A stretch of DNA of 64,000 nt, taken from contig CAMCEN010000004.1 in NCBI GenBank assembly GCA_945873855.1, forward strand, positions 62,001 to 126,000. Reading direction: 5' to 3'. This DNA comes from an uncultured Campylobacter sp. GTDB taxonomy: Bacteria > Campylobacterota > Campylobacteria > Campylobacterales > Campylobacteraceae. Made by a program: the position numbers and the translations under genes. Positions 26,046 to 36,220 of this stretch are shown here, piece by piece. The notes beneath the pieces are model-generated. The model was not told where the DNA came from and did not search any database. It saw only the letters and a program-made list of their open reading frames with translations. The first letter of the stretch is position 1. Every line of letters starts with the position of its first letter.

Positions 26046-26866
26046 TTTTTCTCTAAATTATAAAAATAGTTTGTAGCCTCTACAAAGCCAGCCACCGAGC
26101 CACAATCAAAGCGTTTGCCTTTGAATTTATATGCTAAAACCATGCCGTTTTGCGCTTGTTTTAGCAAGGCATCTGTGATTTGTATTTCGCCGTTTTTGCC
26201 TGGCGCTGTGGTGCTAAGCACCTCAAAGATATCAGGCGTTAGGATATAGCGGCCAATTATTGCTAGATTTGTAGGGGCTTTTGCAGGTTCAGGCTTTTCT
26301 ATCATATCGCTAATCATCACTAGATCGCCATCAATGCCCTTGCCAGCTACTACGCCGTAGTTTTGGATGCTCTCATCATTTACCTCCATGACAGCTACCA
26401 CGCTGCAGCGGTATTTTTCGTATATTGCGCTCATTTGGCTCATCACACCGACCCCGTCTTCGTTTATACACAAATCATCAGCTAGTATCACGCCAAAGGC
26501 CTCATCACCTACTAGATTTTTGCCACTATAAATTGCATGCCCCAGTCCCTTCATCTCATTTTGGCGAGTAAAGCTAAAGCTGCACGCACTCATAAGCTCT
26601 CTAATCTCAGTTAGCAAATACTCTTTTTTACTGCCTGCTATCTGGTGTTCTAGCTCGTAGCTGATGTCAAAATAGTCCTCCAAAGCGCGCTTGCCACGAC
26701 CTGTAACAAAGGCCATATTTCGCATGCCAGCCTCTAGGGCTTCATCTACGCCGTAGTGGATGAGTGGTTTTGTTAAAATCGGCAGCATTTCTTTTGGCAA
26801 AGACTTTGTAGCAGGCAAAAAACGAGTGCCATAGCCTGCTGCTGGAAATAGACAAGTATTTAGCAT
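26039..26866 (-). CDS. galU: UTP-glucose-1-phosphate uridylyltransferase
   Basis: A 275-residue nucleotidyltransferase making UDP-glucose. The ATG at 26866 is chosen because AGAAGG precedes it and the protein then begins LNTCLFPAAGYGTRFLPATK, the usual GalU nucleotide-binding start. Other motifs are KEMLPI, the VILADDLC metal site and GEIQITDAL. Pgi follows in the same unit. The product feeds LOS, capsule and glycan synthesis. Confidence 0.95.
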   Translation of the reverse strand: MLNTCLFPAAGYGTRFLPATKSLPKEMLPILTKPLIHYGVDEALEAGMRNMAFVTGRGKRALEDYFDISYELEHQIAGSKKEYLLTEIRELMSACSFSFTRQNEMKGLGHAIYSGKNLVGDEAFGVILADDLCINEDGVGVMSQMSAIYEKYRCSVVAVMEVNDESIQNYGVVAGKGIDGDLVMISDMIEKPEPAKAPTNLAIIGRYILTPDIFEVLSTTAPGKNGEIQITDALLKQAQNGMVLAYKFKGKRFDCGSVAGFVEATNYFYNLEKKC

Positions 26867-27344
26867 GATAAACCTTCTATATAAAATTTTTAGGAATTCT
26901 AGAATTCTCAATCTAGAATTCCCTAAGCTAGAATTCCTGGGAATTCTAGCTTAGTTTTTTATTGGCTGGCTCAGTTCGTGGGTTCTTTTTTGAAATTTTG
27001 ACTTGGACAGCCCAGCACCTTACAAGCGAGCTTTTACACCGTTTTTCTGCGCAAGCCGCTTTTATTTTCACTCGTTAGCGGCTTGCTTGAAAAATCGGCG
27101 CAAAACTCGCTTGAACGCTACCGCTACGGTGCCCCACGGCTAGTCCTGCGCCAAAATTCCAAAAAATCACCTCACGACCTTGGAGCCTAGTTTTTACCGC
27201 CGCTACCGCGAATTCTAGAATTCCCTAAACTTGAATTCCTAAGATAAATTCTAGAATTCCCTAAGCTAGAATTCCCTAGAATTCCCTAAACTAGAATTCC
27301 CTAGAATTCCTAATCTAGAATTCCCAGGAATTCTAGATTTTAGA
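26867..27344. repeat. 480-base spacer with palindromes flanking a ~230-base dispersed repeat
   Basis: GGAATTCTAG half-sites and palindromes occupy about 26890-26950 and 27210-27335. Between them is a GC-richer ~230-base element described separately. The genes on both sides read away from or into this spacer on the minus strand; no protein gene is evident. Confidence 0.7.
26964..27195. repeat. dispersed ~0.2 kb repeat, copy A (candidate structured RNA or mobile remnant)
   Basis: The element begins GGCTGGCTCAG and ends CTTGGAGCCTAG. It shares with copy B (49075-49278) the blocks GCCTTACAAGCGA (first base differs), CCGTTTT-CTGCG, CTTGAAAAAT and a run from CGCTTGAACGCTACCG through CCCCACGGCTAG. 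Its ends can pair (GGCTC with GAGCC). Copy A also contains a 10-base perfect stem, 27051-27060 with 27077-27086. It is distinctly GC-richer than its surroundings. It has no convincing reading frame. Function is unknown. Confidence 0.65.
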
Positions 27345-27707
27345 TTAAAATGATTTTTTTGGGTCTGCTGCACTGTTTTCGCTTAGCCACAGCAGGCGTT
27401 TGCCACCTAGCAAGTGAAAGTGCAAATGCGGCACCTCTTGCCCACCATTTTCACCGCAGTTTGTAATAAGGCGATACCCAGCCTTTTCAACGCCAGTTGC
27501 TACGGCTACTTCTTGGGCAAACTTTACTATGCCACTAGCTGTAGCACTATCAAGGCCATTGAAGTTTTCAATATGCTTTTTTGGTATGATTAGCACATGC
27601 ACAGGGGCTTTTGGTGCTATATCGTGAAAGGCTAGAAATTCATCATTTTCTAGCACTTTATTGCTAGGAATTTGCCCAGCAGTAATTTTACAAAAAACAC
27701 AATCCAT
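27345..27707 (-). CDS. HIT-family (HinT-like) nucleotide hydrolase
   Basis: A 120-residue histidine-triad protein with the active-site H-x-H-x-H in VPHLHFHLLGG and the N-terminal CVFCKI. HinT enzymes hydrolyse purine nucleoside phosphoramidates such as AMP-lysine. It is divergent from pheS, as the HIT gene Cj0898 is next to pheS in C. jejuni. A minus-strand TATAAT at 27736-27741 precedes it. Confidence 0.9.
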   Translation of the reverse strand: MDCVFCKITAGQIPSNKVLENDEFLAFHDIAPKAPVHVLIIPKKHIENFNGLDSATASGIVKFAQEVAVATGVEKAGYRLITNCGENGGQEVPHLHFHLLGGKRLLWLSENSAADPKKSF

Positions 27708-27735
27708 TTTTTATCCTTTTAGAAATTTCGCAGCA

Positions 27736-27741
27736 ATTATA
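27736..27741 (-). promoter_or_regulatory. -10 of the HIT gene
   Basis: GGCTATAATTGC on the minus strand contains TATAAT, 29 bases before the ATG at 27707. Confidence 0.5.
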
Positions 27742-27810
27742 GCCAAATTTTATTTGAATTTTTAAGTTTTTTAGCTAAAATTGCGCTCAAAATTTCTAAA
27801 AGGTCAAAAA

Positions 27811-28818
27811 TTGGAAGCGCAACAATTGCAAAAATTTATAGATGAAATTTCGCAAGCAAAAAGCCTAGCTGAGCTTGAGAGCGCAAGGCTTGCACTGCTT
27901 GGCAAAAAGGGCGTTATTACAGAGGGCTTTTCTAAGCTAAAAGAGCTAAGTGGTGATGAGAAAAAGGCTTTGGCTGAGAGCTTAAATAGAGCAAGAGACG
28001 AGGCAAACGAGCTTATTGCTAGCAAAAAAGCCGAGCTTGAAGAAAAAGAAGCAAACGAAGCCTTGCTAAAAGATGGCGTGGATGTTAGTTTGTTTAACGA
28101 GCCTAGTTTGCGTGGTGCTATGCATCCAGTGATGGCTACGATGGATAAGATAATTGATTATTTCGTAGCGCAAAACTTCAGCGTGGAAACTGGACCTCTT
28201 ATAGAAGATGATTTTCACAACTTTGAGGCACTAAACCTGCCAAAATACCACCCAGCACGCGATATGCAAGATACTTTTTATCTGCGTGATTTTCGCTTGC
28301 TTCGCACACACACAAGTCCTGTTCAAATCCGCACCATGCAAGCAAAAAAACCGCCTATTCGTATGATTGCCCCTGGGGCTGTTTTTAGGCGAGATTTAGA
28401 CCTTACGCATACGCCGATGTTTCATCAAATAGAAGGTCTAGTGGTTGAAGAAGGCGATAAAATCAGCTTTGCAAACCTAAAAGACATTTTACAAAACTTC
28501 TTAGTTTATATGTTTGGCGATGTAAAAGTGCGCTTTCGCCCAAGCTTTTTTCCTTTTACAGAACCAAGCACCGAGGTTGATATCAGCTGTATTTTTTGTA
28601 AAGGCTGTGGATGTAGGGTCTGTAAGCAAACTGGCTGGCTAGAGGTACTAGGCTCTGGCATTGTGGATGAAAATGTATTTAAAGCAGTTGGATATAGCGG
28701 CGTTAGCGGCTATGCTTTTGGGCTTGGAGTAGAGCGTCTTGCTATGCTACTTCATAGAATTCCTGATTTAAGAAGCCTATTTGAGGGCGATTTACGACTT
28801 TTGGAGCAATTTAGATGA
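27811..28818 (+). CDS. pheS: phenylalanyl-tRNA synthetase alpha subunit
   Basis: A 335-residue class II aminoacyl-tRNA synthetase subunit that, as alpha2beta2 with PheT, charges tRNA-Phe. The TTG at 27811 is the preferred start: AAAAGG lies 7 bases upstream and the length then matches Campylobacter PheS. After an N-terminal coiled coil come motif 2 with [12 protein letters not shown] and FHQIEGLVV, the [16 protein letters not shown] block and motif 3 [10 protein letters not shown]. The stop overlaps the pheT start (ATGA). Confidence 0.95.
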   Translation: MEAQQLQKFIDEISQAKSLAELESARLALLGKKGVITEGFSKLKELSGDEKKALAESLNRARDEANELIASKKAELEEKEANEALLKDGVDVSLFNEPSLRGAMHPVMATMDKIIDYFVAQNFSVETGPLIEDDFHNFEALNLPKYHPARDMQDTFYLRDFRLLRTHTSPVQIRTMQAKKPPIRMIAPGAVFRRDLDLTHTPMFHQIEGLVVEEGDKISFANLKDILQNFLVYMFGDVKVRFRPSFFPFTEPSTEVDISCIFCKGCGCRVCKQTGWLEVLGSGIVDENVFKAVGYSGVSGYAFGLGVERLAMLLHRIPDLRSLFEGDLRLLEQFR

Positions 28819-31136
28819 GACTGAGCAAAAACTGGTTAAATGAGTGGATAGATTTAAGCGCAAAATCAGCTGATGATATCTGCGCAGCACTAAATGAAAT
28901 CGGCCTTGAAGTAGACAGCTGTGAGCACATAAGAGTGCCTAGCAAAGTAGTAGTAGCAAAGGTGCTTGAGTGCAGGGAGCATGAAAATAGCGACCATTTA
29001 CATGTATGTAAAGTAGATGCTGGAGAGATTTTGCAAATCGTCTGTGGTGCGCCAAATGTAGCAGAAGGACAAATGGTAGCTTGCGCACTAGAAGGTGCTA
29101 AAATAGGTGAATTAAGCATAAAAAAAGCCAAACTTCGTGGTGTGGAGAGCTGTGGAATGCTCTGTTCTGCTAAAGAACTTGGGCTTGGAGAGCTAAATAA
29201 CGGCATAATGATACTTGATGAGAGCATAGGCGAGCTAGAAATCGGCAAAGAACTTAGCTCATATCCCGCCTTTGATGACTATTTGATTGAAATAGAACTT
29301 ACGCCAAATAGAGGCGATTGCCTTAGCGTGCGTGGTGTAGCAAGGGATCTAAGCGCAAAGTTTGATCTGCCTATAAAAGACATAAGCCCGCTTAAAAAAA
29401 GCGAAGATGAGCTTCTTGGTATAGGCAGGCTAATTAGCCTTCACAGCGAAGAAGAAAAAAACTGCGCCTTATATTATAAGGTTGTAAATCTTGGCGAGAA
29501 CTTTAGCTTAAATCTTAAAAAAAGATTGCGCCTAGCACTAATTGAAAGCAAGCACAAATCAGCTATTGAGGGGGCTTTAGAGTATTCTACTCACAGCACC
29601 GGAGCACTTTTTAGAGCCTATGATGCTAGAAAAATAAATCCTAATGAAAATGAAAAAATATCTTTAAAAATCAAAAATGGTGAGCATAAACAAAGCCAAA
29701 TTTATGCTGAAGATAAACTTTTGAGCGTGGCTGGAATATGCGCAAATAAAGAGTTTTTAGCCGATGAAAACACAAAAATCGCTATCATAGAGGCTAGCTA
29801 CACAGCTCCTGAAATCATCGCAAACGCAACTGGCGAAGATAAAAATATGCCAAAAGATGAAATGGTATACCGCTCATCTCGTGGGTCAGAACCGGCTATC
29901 AGTTCTTCTATGAACTTGCTTTTTGGCTCTTGTTTTGAGAATTGTGAGTGGTATGGCGGCTCACAGCAAATCTCTATGAGCGTGGAGAGAGCAAATATCC
30001 TAGTAAATTGCTCAGCTATTTCTAAAATGATAGGCATGGATATAGAAAAAAAAGAAATTCATAAAATTCTCTCTCGTCTAAACTTTGAAATCGCAAGTGG
30101 GACAAATGACGAGCAATTCTACGCAAAAGCCCCAGCATATCGCCACGATATCCAAAATATAGCAGATGTTTGTGAAGAAATAGTGCGTATTTATGGAATT
30201 GATAATATCCCAGCCAAGCCACTAAACTTTTGCGAGGCAAACCGCAATAGCCAGGCTAGTCTAAAACACGCCCTAGCAAGAAATCTGCGCCAAAGGGCTG
30301 TGGATGCTGGGTATTTTGAGTGTGTTCATTATATTTTTGATGATCCTAGCGAGCTTGAAGCTATGGGCTTTAAACCCTGCCAAGCCCAAATGCTAAATCC
30401 TATCACAAACGAGCTAAAAGAACTTCGCCCAACTCTGCTGAATTCCCTACTTAACTCAGCTCTAAACAACGCTAAGCGTGGCGCAAAGCAAATCAAGCTT
30501 TTTGAGTATGGAGAGGTCTTTGATATTAGCGGCAAGCAAAGCTCTAAGCTAGGCTTTGTCTCTTGTGGTCTTTCTAGCTTGCCAAGCCTTAAAAATGGCG
30601 CAAAAGGTGCTGAGCTAAGTCTATTTGAGCTAGCAAACGATATACAAAAAATTCTAGGTAAAATCAGCCTAAAAGCTAGTGAAAATCTAGAATTCCTAAG
30701 CCCTTATGAGCAAGCAAAGATTATCCAAAATGGCAAAGTTATCGGCTTTTTGGGGCGAGTTAAACCTAGCCTTAAAAAAGACTTACCAAAATGCTACGCA
30801 GCTCAAATTGATTTTGACGCTCTTAAATGTGAGCATATTTTAGTAGAGCCTTATTCTAGCTTCCCTGCTACTAGTCGTGACCTTAGTGTGCTAGTTAGCA
30901 GCGAGCTAAAATACGAGCAGATCAAAGAGTGCATAGAGGCACTAAAAGTAGAAAATTTACAAAGCTTTTATCCAACTGATCTTTATAGCGATAAAAGCTT
31001 GGGCGATAAAAAGAGCCTTACAATCTCATTTAGTTTTCAATCAAATGAAAAAACGCTAACTGATGATGAAATAAATGCTTTAATGCAAAGAATTCTAGAT
31101 GTGTTAAAAGAGAGCTTAGGCGTGGAGCTAAGATGA
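28815..31136 (+). CDS. pheT: phenylalanyl-tRNA synthetase beta subunit
   Basis: A 773-residue PheT. The N-terminal EMAP-like tRNA-binding domain (about 40-150, with [13 protein letters not shown]) is followed by the B3/B4 editing region, B5 domain, catalytic-like core and a C-terminal anticodon-binding fold (about 680-770, [10 protein letters not shown]). Coupled to pheS and aroA by 4-base overlaps at both ends. In PheT a CTAGAATTCCTA repeat half-site is in frame at about 30687, encoding LEFL. Length is normal. Confidence 0.95.
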   Translation: MRLSKNWLNEWIDLSAKSADDICAALNEIGLEVDSCEHIRVPSKVVVAKVLECREHENSDHLHVCKVDAGEILQIVCGAPNVAEGQMVACALEGAKIGELSIKKAKLRGVESCGMLCSAKELGLGELNNGIMILDESIGELEIGKELSSYPAFDDYLIEIELTPNRGDCLSVRGVARDLSAKFDLPIKDISPLKKSEDELLGIGRLISLHSEEEKNCALYYKVVNLGENFSLNLKKRLRLALIESKHKSAIEGALEYSTHSTGALFRAYDARKINPNENEKISLKIKNGEHKQSQIYAEDKLLSVAGICANKEFLADENTKIAIIEASYTAPEIIANATGEDKNMPKDEMVYRSSRGSEPAISSSMNLLFGSCFENCEWYGGSQQISMSVERANILVNCSAISKMIGMDIEKKEIHKILSRLNFEIASGTNDEQFYAKAPAYRHDIQNIADVCEEIVRIYGIDNIPAKPLNFCEANRNSQASLKHALARNLRQRAVDAGYFECVHYIFDDPSELEAMGFKPCQAQMLNPITNELKELRPTLLNSLLNSALNNAKRGAKQIKLFEYGEVFDISGKQSSKLGFVSCGLSSLPSLKNGAKGAELSLFELANDIQKILGKISLKASENLEFLSPYEQAKIIQNGKVIGFLGRVKPSLKKDLPKCYAAQIDFDALKCEHILVEPYSSFPATSRDLSVLVSSELKYEQIKECIEALKVENLQSFYPTDLYSDKSLGDKKSLTISFSFQSNEKTLTDDEINALMQRILDVLKESLGVELR

Positions 31137-32428
31137 GAGTAGAAGCACTAAAAAAGCCCTTTAATGCTAGTTTTGAGCACTTAGCAAGTGATAAGAGCAT
31201 AAGTCATCGTTGCGCTATTTTCTCACTTCTTAGCTCTGAGCCTAGCGTGATAGAAAACTACTTAGGGGCAGAAGATACGCTAAATACGCTAAAAATCATA
31301 CAAGCTCTAGGCGCAAATGTAAGGTGGGATAAAAACAAAATCACTATCACGCCAGCAAAAGAGATAAAAAGCACAAATGAAAAAGTGCTAGATTGTGGAA
31401 ACTCAGGCACGGCTATTAGACTGCTTATGGGCTTTTTAGCTAGCAAGCAAGGCGAGTTTATCCTAGATGGCGATGAGTATTTGCGCAAGCGTCCTATGCG
31501 CCGCGTAGTTGAGCCGCTAGAAAAAATCGGCGCAGTATTTGAGGGCAAAGATAAAGCAAACTTTGCGCCCATTAAGGTAAAGGGCAAAAAACTTGAATTT
31601 TTTAGCTATGATAGTCCTATTGCCTCAGCGCAGGTAAAGACAGCTATGATACTAGCAGGACTTAATGGCAAAGGTTGTAAAATTAGCGAACCAAGCCTAA
31701 GCCGTGATCATAGCGAAAAAATGCTAAGTGCGATGGGGGCTAGCCTTAGTGTAGATGAAAGCAAAGATGGAAAAATAAAAATAGAAGTAAGCCCGCTAAA
31801 ATTACCTCTAAAGCCTATAAATATGGTAGTGCCAAATGATCCAAGCTCGTGCTTTTTTTATGCCCTAGCAGCGGCGATAATCCCGAATTCCAGTGTAGAG
31901 ATAAAAAATATGCTACTAAATAAAACTCGCATTGAAGCCTTTAAAGTGCTAGGTAGTATGGGAGCTAAGATAGAATATAAACCAAAAAGCGGTGGCTATG
32001 ATGACACGGGCGATGTAAAAATAAGCTATAATGGCAGGCTAAAAGCTGTGGATGTAAGCGAAAATATCGCATGGCTGATTGATGAGGCGCCAGCACTTGC
32101 TATTGCCTTTGCCTGTGCTGATGGCACTAGCACGCTAAAAAACGCAAAAGAGCTAAGGGTAAAAGAATGTGACCGTATCGCAGTAACAGTATCTGCGCTA
32201 AGGGCTTGTGGTATAGAAGCTAGCGAGCTTGAAGATGGATTTAAAATCACAGGCGGAGTAGCTAAAAGTGCTAGTATAGATAGCCACGGAGACCACCGAA
32301 TTGCCATGAGTTTTGCGGTTTTGGGCTTGCTTTGTGGTATGGAGATTAGCAAAAGTGAGTTTATCGCTACTTCATTTCCAAACTTTACAAAATGCCTTGA
32401 AAGCCTTGGCGCAGTGGTTAATGAGTGA
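31133..32428 (+). CDS. aroA: 3-phosphoshikimate 1-carboxyvinyltransferase (EPSP synthase)
   Basis: A 431-residue EPSP synthase of the shikimate pathway, joining shikimate-3-phosphate and phosphoenolpyruvate. Motifs are SDKSISHRCAIFS, LDCGNSGTAIRLLMG, RKRPMRRVVEPL, KTAMILAGL, the late LRVKECDR and GDHRIAMSF. The start overlaps the end of pheT (ATGA). The DAHP synthase of the same pathway is at 6399, not in this unit. Confidence 0.95.
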   Translation: MRVEALKKPFNASFEHLASDKSISHRCAIFSLLSSEPSVIENYLGAEDTLNTLKIIQALGANVRWDKNKITITPAKEIKSTNEKVLDCGNSGTAIRLLMGFLASKQGEFILDGDEYLRKRPMRRVVEPLEKIGAVFEGKDKANFAPIKVKGKKLEFFSYDSPIASAQVKTAMILAGLNGKGCKISEPSLSRDHSEKMLSAMGASLSVDESKDGKIKIEVSPLKLPLKPINMVVPNDPSSCFFYALAAAIIPNSSVEIKNMLLNKTRIEAFKVLGSMGAKIEYKPKSGGYDDTGDVKISYNGRLKAVDVSENIAWLIDEAPALAIAFACADGTSTLKNAKELRVKECDRIAVTVSALRACGIEASELEDGFKITGGVAKSASIDSHGDHRIAMSFAVLGLLCGMEISKSEFIATSFPNFTKCLESLGAVVNE

Positions 32429-32482
32429 GATAACAAGAGCGTAAATTTGAGCTTTGAAAAAATATTACATTGAGATTATAAA

Positions 32483-33304
32483 ATGAAAATAGAAATTGCA
32501 AAAAGCTGTGGATTTTGCTTTGGGGTAAAGCGTGCGGTGCAAATTGCCAGTAAGCACAGAGGGGCTAGCACCATAGGTGAGCTAATCCACAATAGCCAAG
32601 AAATCGCACGCCTAAAAGATGAATGTGGCGTAAAAACGCTAAAAAACATAAACGAACTAAGTGGTGAAACCGCCATTATCCGCACGCATGGCATCACAAA
32701 AAGTGATCTAGCTACTCTAAAAGAGCGTGGCACAAAGGTAATAGATGCAACTTGCCCTTTTGTTACAAAGCCGCAGCAAATAGTAGAGAAAATGAGTGCT
32801 GAGGGCTATGAAATCATCTTTTTTGGCGATAGCGAACATCCTGAGAGCAAAAGTGTAACAAGCTACGCAAACAAAGTCTATATCGTCTCAAACGCTGATG
32901 AGCTAGAAAAGCTAAAACTAAGAAACAAAGTAGCCCTTATCTCACAAACTACAAAAAAACTTGAAAACTTCAATAAAATTGCCGCTGCTCTTATCTCAAA
33001 ATGTAAAGAAGTAAGAGTGTTTAACACAATCTGTGATGCAACATTTAAAAACCAAGAAGCCTGCCAAGAACTAGCAAAAAGAGCTGATATTATGATAGTA
33101 ATTGGTGGAAAAACTAGCTCAAACACAAAGCAGCTTTTTTATATAGCAAGCGAGCTTTGCGATGCTCATCATATAGAAAATGCTGATGAGCTAGAGCCTG
33201 CGTGGTTTAAGGATAAAGAGCTTTGTGGCATTACAGCTGGGGCTAGCACGCCTGAGTGGATTATCACACAAATTATAGATAAAATCAAGCAAATTACTGC
33301 TTAG
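32483..33304 (+). CDS. ispH: 4-hydroxy-3-methylbut-2-enyl diphosphate reductase (IspH)
   Basis: A 273-residue Fe-S enzyme, last step of the MEP isoprenoid pathway. Cluster ligands are the Cys in CGFCFGVKRA, the Cys of DATCPFVTKP and the Cys of TICDAT; IIRTHG is another conserved segment. It follows aroA by 54 bases, as in C. jejuni. There the next gene is rpsA, which is absent here, so this is a rearrangement point. Confidence 0.95.
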   Translation: MKIEIAKSCGFCFGVKRAVQIASKHRGASTIGELIHNSQEIARLKDECGVKTLKNINELSGETAIIRTHGITKSDLATLKERGTKVIDATCPFVTKPQQIVEKMSAEGYEIIFFGDSEHPESKSVTSYANKVYIVSNADELEKLKLRNKVALISQTTKKLENFNKIAAALISKCKEVRVFNTICDATFKNQEACQELAKRADIMIVIGGKTSSNTKQLFYIASELCDAHHIENADELEPAWFKDKELCGITAGASTPEWIITQIIDKIKQITA

Positions 33305-33345
33305 AAAAGCGCAAGAAAGCAAAGTTTTTATGGTTTTTGTGGCAG

Positions 33346-33380
33346 TGACTAGCAAACTTCGCTCTTAGCTAGTCATTTTT
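33346..33380 (+). terminator. intrinsic terminator after ispH
   Basis: An 8-base perfect stem TGACTAGC (33346-33353) with GCTAGTCA (33368-33375), a 14-base loop, and then TTTTT (33376-33380), 41 bases after the ispH stop. Confidence 0.7.
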
Positions 33381-33395
33381 AGTGCTAAGCCAAAG

Positions 33396-33440
33396 AAAGG
33401 CGCAGGTTCTGCTTATTTCATATACGCAGTTTGCGCCTTT
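33396..33440 (+). other. second hairpin between ispH and thiG
   Basis: A 9-base perfect stem AAAGGCGCA (33396-33404) with TGCGCCTTT (33432-33440). CTGC (33409-33412) and GCAG (33426-33429) can extend it as an inner stem. A T-rich tail follows. It could be a second terminator or part of a small RNA. Confidence 0.5.
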
Positions 33441-33594
33441 GTTAGCTTTATTTTTGTGATGATTAGAGAAAGCAAAGAACTAAAAGAGCTGTAAAAGAGT
33501 AAATCTATCTTAAAACTTTTGCTTTTTACAAAAATTATTTATCTTTTTGCGCTACCTTTTTAGAGAAAATAAATTCTAAAAGCAAAGGCTAGAA

Positions 33595-34356
33595 ATGAAA
33601 GACGATTTAATCATAGCAGGGCGTAGTTTTAGCTCTCGTTTTATCATGGGATCTGGCAAGTTTGAGCCAGAGCTTATCAAAGCTTGCGTAGAAGCTGGTG
33701 GTGCGCAGATCATCACTCTAGCACTGCGCAGGGCAAATAGTAAGGGTGGAGAGTTTTTAAAATATATCCCAAAAAATGTAGCTTTACTAGCAAATACTAG
33801 TGGGGCAAAAACAGCCGAACAAGCCCTACAAATCGCACTTCTAGCTAGAGAGCTAGGCTGTGGTGAGATGATAAAAGTAGAGCTAATTGGCGAGAGTAAA
33901 TATCTTTTGCCTGATAACTATGAGAGTATAAAAGCCTGCGAGCTACTAGCCAAAAACGGCTTTGCGCCACTTGTTTATATGTTGCCTGATCTAGTAGCGG
34001 CTCGTGCTATGGTAGATGCTGGCGCAGCTGCTATCATGCCCCTAGCTGCACCTATTGGCTCAAATCTAGGCCTAGCAAACAAAAATCTTATAGAAATCTT
34101 AATTCGTGAAATAAATCTGCCTATAATCGTCGATGCTGGCATCGGCAGTCCTAGCCAGGCTTGCGCTGCTATGGAGATGGGCTGTGCGGCTGTGATGCTA
34201 AATACTGCTATTGCTACTTCTGGCGATGTTGCGCTTATGGCTGGGGCTTTTGGCAAGGCTATAAAAGCAGGGCGAGAGGCTTATCTAGCTGGTATTGGGC
34301 GTGTGCTTAAGAGTAGCGGTGAGGCTAGTTCTCCGCTTAGTGGGTTTTTGGAGTAA
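33595..34356 (+). CDS. thiG: thiazole synthase
   Basis: A 253-residue ThiG, a TIM-barrel enzyme forming the thiazole phosphate of thiamine from deoxyxylulose phosphate, the ThiS thiocarboxylate and dehydroglycine. Seen are FIMGSGKF, ALRRAN, the VEL-type strand IKVELIGE with the Schiff-base Lys, PLAAPIGSNLGLAN and VDAGIGSPSQA. AAGGCTAG lies upstream of the ATG. ThiH follows at once. The usual partners thiS and thiF are not upstream in this window. Confidence 0.94.
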   Translation: MKDDLIIAGRSFSSRFIMGSGKFEPELIKACVEAGGAQIITLALRRANSKGGEFLKYIPKNVALLANTSGAKTAEQALQIALLARELGCGEMIKVELIGESKYLLPDNYESIKACELLAKNGFAPLVYMLPDLVAARAMVDAGAAAIMPLAAPIGSNLGLANKNLIEILIREINLPIIVDAGIGSPSQACAAMEMGCAAVMLNTAIATSGDVALMAGAFGKAIKAGREAYLAGIGRVLKSSGEASSPLSGFLE

Positions 34357-34358
34357 AA

Positions 34359-35501
34359 ATGCTAATGTATCTGCCACATCAAGAGCGCCTTGATAATGAG
34401 ATTTTAAACGCTGTTTTAGATGAGAGAGAGAGGACTAGCTTTGAGCATTACAGCGCAAATGATGTAAAAACTGCGCTTAAAAAAAGCTTTTTGGATTTAG
34501 AGGATTTTAAAGCACTTTTAAGCCCAGCGGCAGCGCCTTTGCTAGAGGATATGATGTGGGCGGCAAAGGCGGCAAAAGAGCGGTATTTTGGCAAAAATAT
34601 CTATCTTTTTACCCCGCTTTATATCTCAAATCACTGCGAAAATCTCTGCGTTTATTGTGGATTTAATAGCCGCAATAATATCCGCCGTGCCCAGCTAGAT
34701 GATGATGGCATTATAAAAGAGCTTGAAAGCATTGCCTCTGCTGGCTTTGAAGAGCTTCTCATGCTAACAGGTGAGGCTCCAGCTTTTAGCAGCGTGGGCT
34801 ACATAGCAAATGCGTGTAGGCTTGCTAGTGAGCGTTTTGCCACGCTTGGCATAGAGGTTTATCCACTAAGCGTGGAAAACTACGCTAAAATGCACGAAAA
34901 TGGCAGCGATTATGTAACTGTTTTTCAAGAAACTTATAATCCACGCAGGTATGCGCAACTTCACTTAGAGGGCGATAAAACAGCCTTTGGATATCGCTTT
35001 GAGGCTCAAGAAAGAGCGCTAAAAGCTGGCATGAGAGGCGTGGCTTTTGGTGCGCTTTTTGGGCTTGATATGTGGAGACAAGACGCTCTAAGCGTAGGGC
35101 TTCACGCCAGCCTACTTCAAAAACGCTATCAAGATGCTGAAATATCAATCTCAGTGCCTCGCCTTCGCCCTATTATAAATAATAGCAAAATCAGCCCAAA
35201 AGATGTGCGTGAGCAAGAACTAGCGCAGATAATTTGTGCGTATAGGCTATTTTTGCCTTTTGCGAACATCACGCTTAGCACTAGAGAGAGTGTGAAGTTT
35301 CGAGATAATGCTGTGAAATTCGGCGTTAGTAAGGTAAGTGCTGGGGTAAAGGTAGGCATAGGCGAACACGGAGATGATAAAGCAGGGCAGGGCGATGGGC
35401 AGTTTGAGATAAGTGATAGCCGTGATGGGGAGCAGATGCGAGCAATGCTGCGCTTAAATGGTCTTGTGCCAGTTGAGAGCGAGCATGTGTTTTTGGGCTA
35501 G
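34359..35501 (+). CDS. thiH: tyrosine lyase ThiH (radical SAM)
   Basis: A 380-residue radical-SAM enzyme that cleaves tyrosine to dehydroglycine for ThiG. The Fe-S cluster motif is CENLCVYC (Cys-x3-Cys-x2-Cys), with GGEPL-equivalent TGEAP and the FGALFGL and SVPRLRP segments of the biotin synthase/ThiH group. It starts 2 bases after thiG. Two ATGs (34359, 34365) are possible. Confidence 0.93.
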   Translation: MLMYLPHQERLDNEILNAVLDERERTSFEHYSANDVKTALKKSFLDLEDFKALLSPAAAPLLEDMMWAAKAAKERYFGKNIYLFTPLYISNHCENLCVYCGFNSRNNIRRAQLDDDGIIKELESIASAGFEELLMLTGEAPAFSSVGYIANACRLASERFATLGIEVYPLSVENYAKMHENGSDYVTVFQETYNPRRYAQLHLEGDKTAFGYRFEAQERALKAGMRGVAFGALFGLDMWRQDALSVGLHASLLQKRYQDAEISISVPRLRPIINNSKISPKDVREQELAQIICAYRLFLPFANITLSTRESVKFRDNAVKFGVSKVSAGVKVGIGEHGDDKAGQGDGQFEISDSRDGEQMRAMLRLNGLVPVESEHVFLG

Positions 35502-36220
35502 GGAATTCTAGAATTCCCTACGTCATTGCGAGGGAGCAAAGCGACCGAAGCAATCTCTAGTAATTCTAGATTAAGGAATTCTAGATTTTTATCCTAGGAA
35601 TTCTAAAATTCCCTGTCATTCCCAGCCCCTTTGGGGATCCCTAGTATGGAATTCTAGATTTATTTGTGATGAGATCCACGTGTCAAGTCGAGGGATGATA
35701 CAAGGCTTGGGAATTCTAGTTTAAGGAATTCTAAATTGGGAATTCTAGTTTTAGGAATTCTAGATTGGGGAATTCTAGAATTCTCTGCGTCATTGCGAGG
35801 GAGCAAAGCGACCGAAGCAATCTCTAGGAATTCCAGATTGGGAATTCTAGAATTCCATACTATGTCATCCTCGGGCTTGACCCGAGGATCTCTATAGGAA
35901 ATTCTAGATTTATTGTGATGAGATCCCCCGATCAAGTCGGTGGATGACACAAGGCTTGGGAATTCTAGTTTAAGGAATTCTGAATTGGGAATTCTAGAAT
36001 TCTCTGCGTCATTTAGGTGGAGCAAAGTAACCGAAGCAATCTCTAGGAATTCTAGTTTAGGAATTCTCTTTAGGAATTTTAGTTTAGGGAATTCTAGAAT
36101 TCCTAGGTAAAATACCCCCCTAACCCCCAACCAGCGGATTGCGCAGCAAAAAACTAAACAACCAGCGGATGCGCAGCAACTAACGGATTGCGCAGCAAAA
36201 AAAGTAAAAGCGAGCAAAAA
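35502..36220. repeat. 720-base spacer of mixed repeats
   Basis: The largest repeat block. It has three CGTCATTGCGAGGGAGC-type units ending in GCAATCTCTAG (about 35521, 35789 and 36006), two GTCATCC...GGATC / GAGATCC...GGATGA units (about 35623-35700 and 35865-35950), a CCCCCCTAACCCCC block (36115-36128), several CAGCGGATTGCGCAGCAA units (36130-36200) and many GGAATTCTAG half-sites. A long minus-strand frame over it is a by-product of the repeats. ThiH and ybeY converge here. Confidence 0.85.

Larger units (their letters stand above)
33305..33594. other. 290-base spacer between ispH and thiG without the usual repeats
   Basis: This is the only spacer of this size without GGAATTCTAG sites. It holds two hairpins, listed separately, then about 130 AT-rich bases before thiG. 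I looked for the conserved TPP-riboswitch bases upstream of thiG and did not find them. No gene is visible. Confidence 0.6.

Noticed and set aside
33305-33594. TPP riboswitch before thiG
   Set aside because: The hairpins do not contain the conserved TPP-aptamer bases (CTGAGA and the ACCTGATCTGG block). They fit a terminator and a second stem-loop better.
35660-36217. A 185-codon minus-strand frame in the spacer between thiH and ybeY
   Set aside because: It is a translation of the mixed repeats (recurring ENSRIP, LEFLEIAS and GGSHHK peptides) with no ribosome-binding site and no family. Repeats of this kind often leave such frames open by chance.
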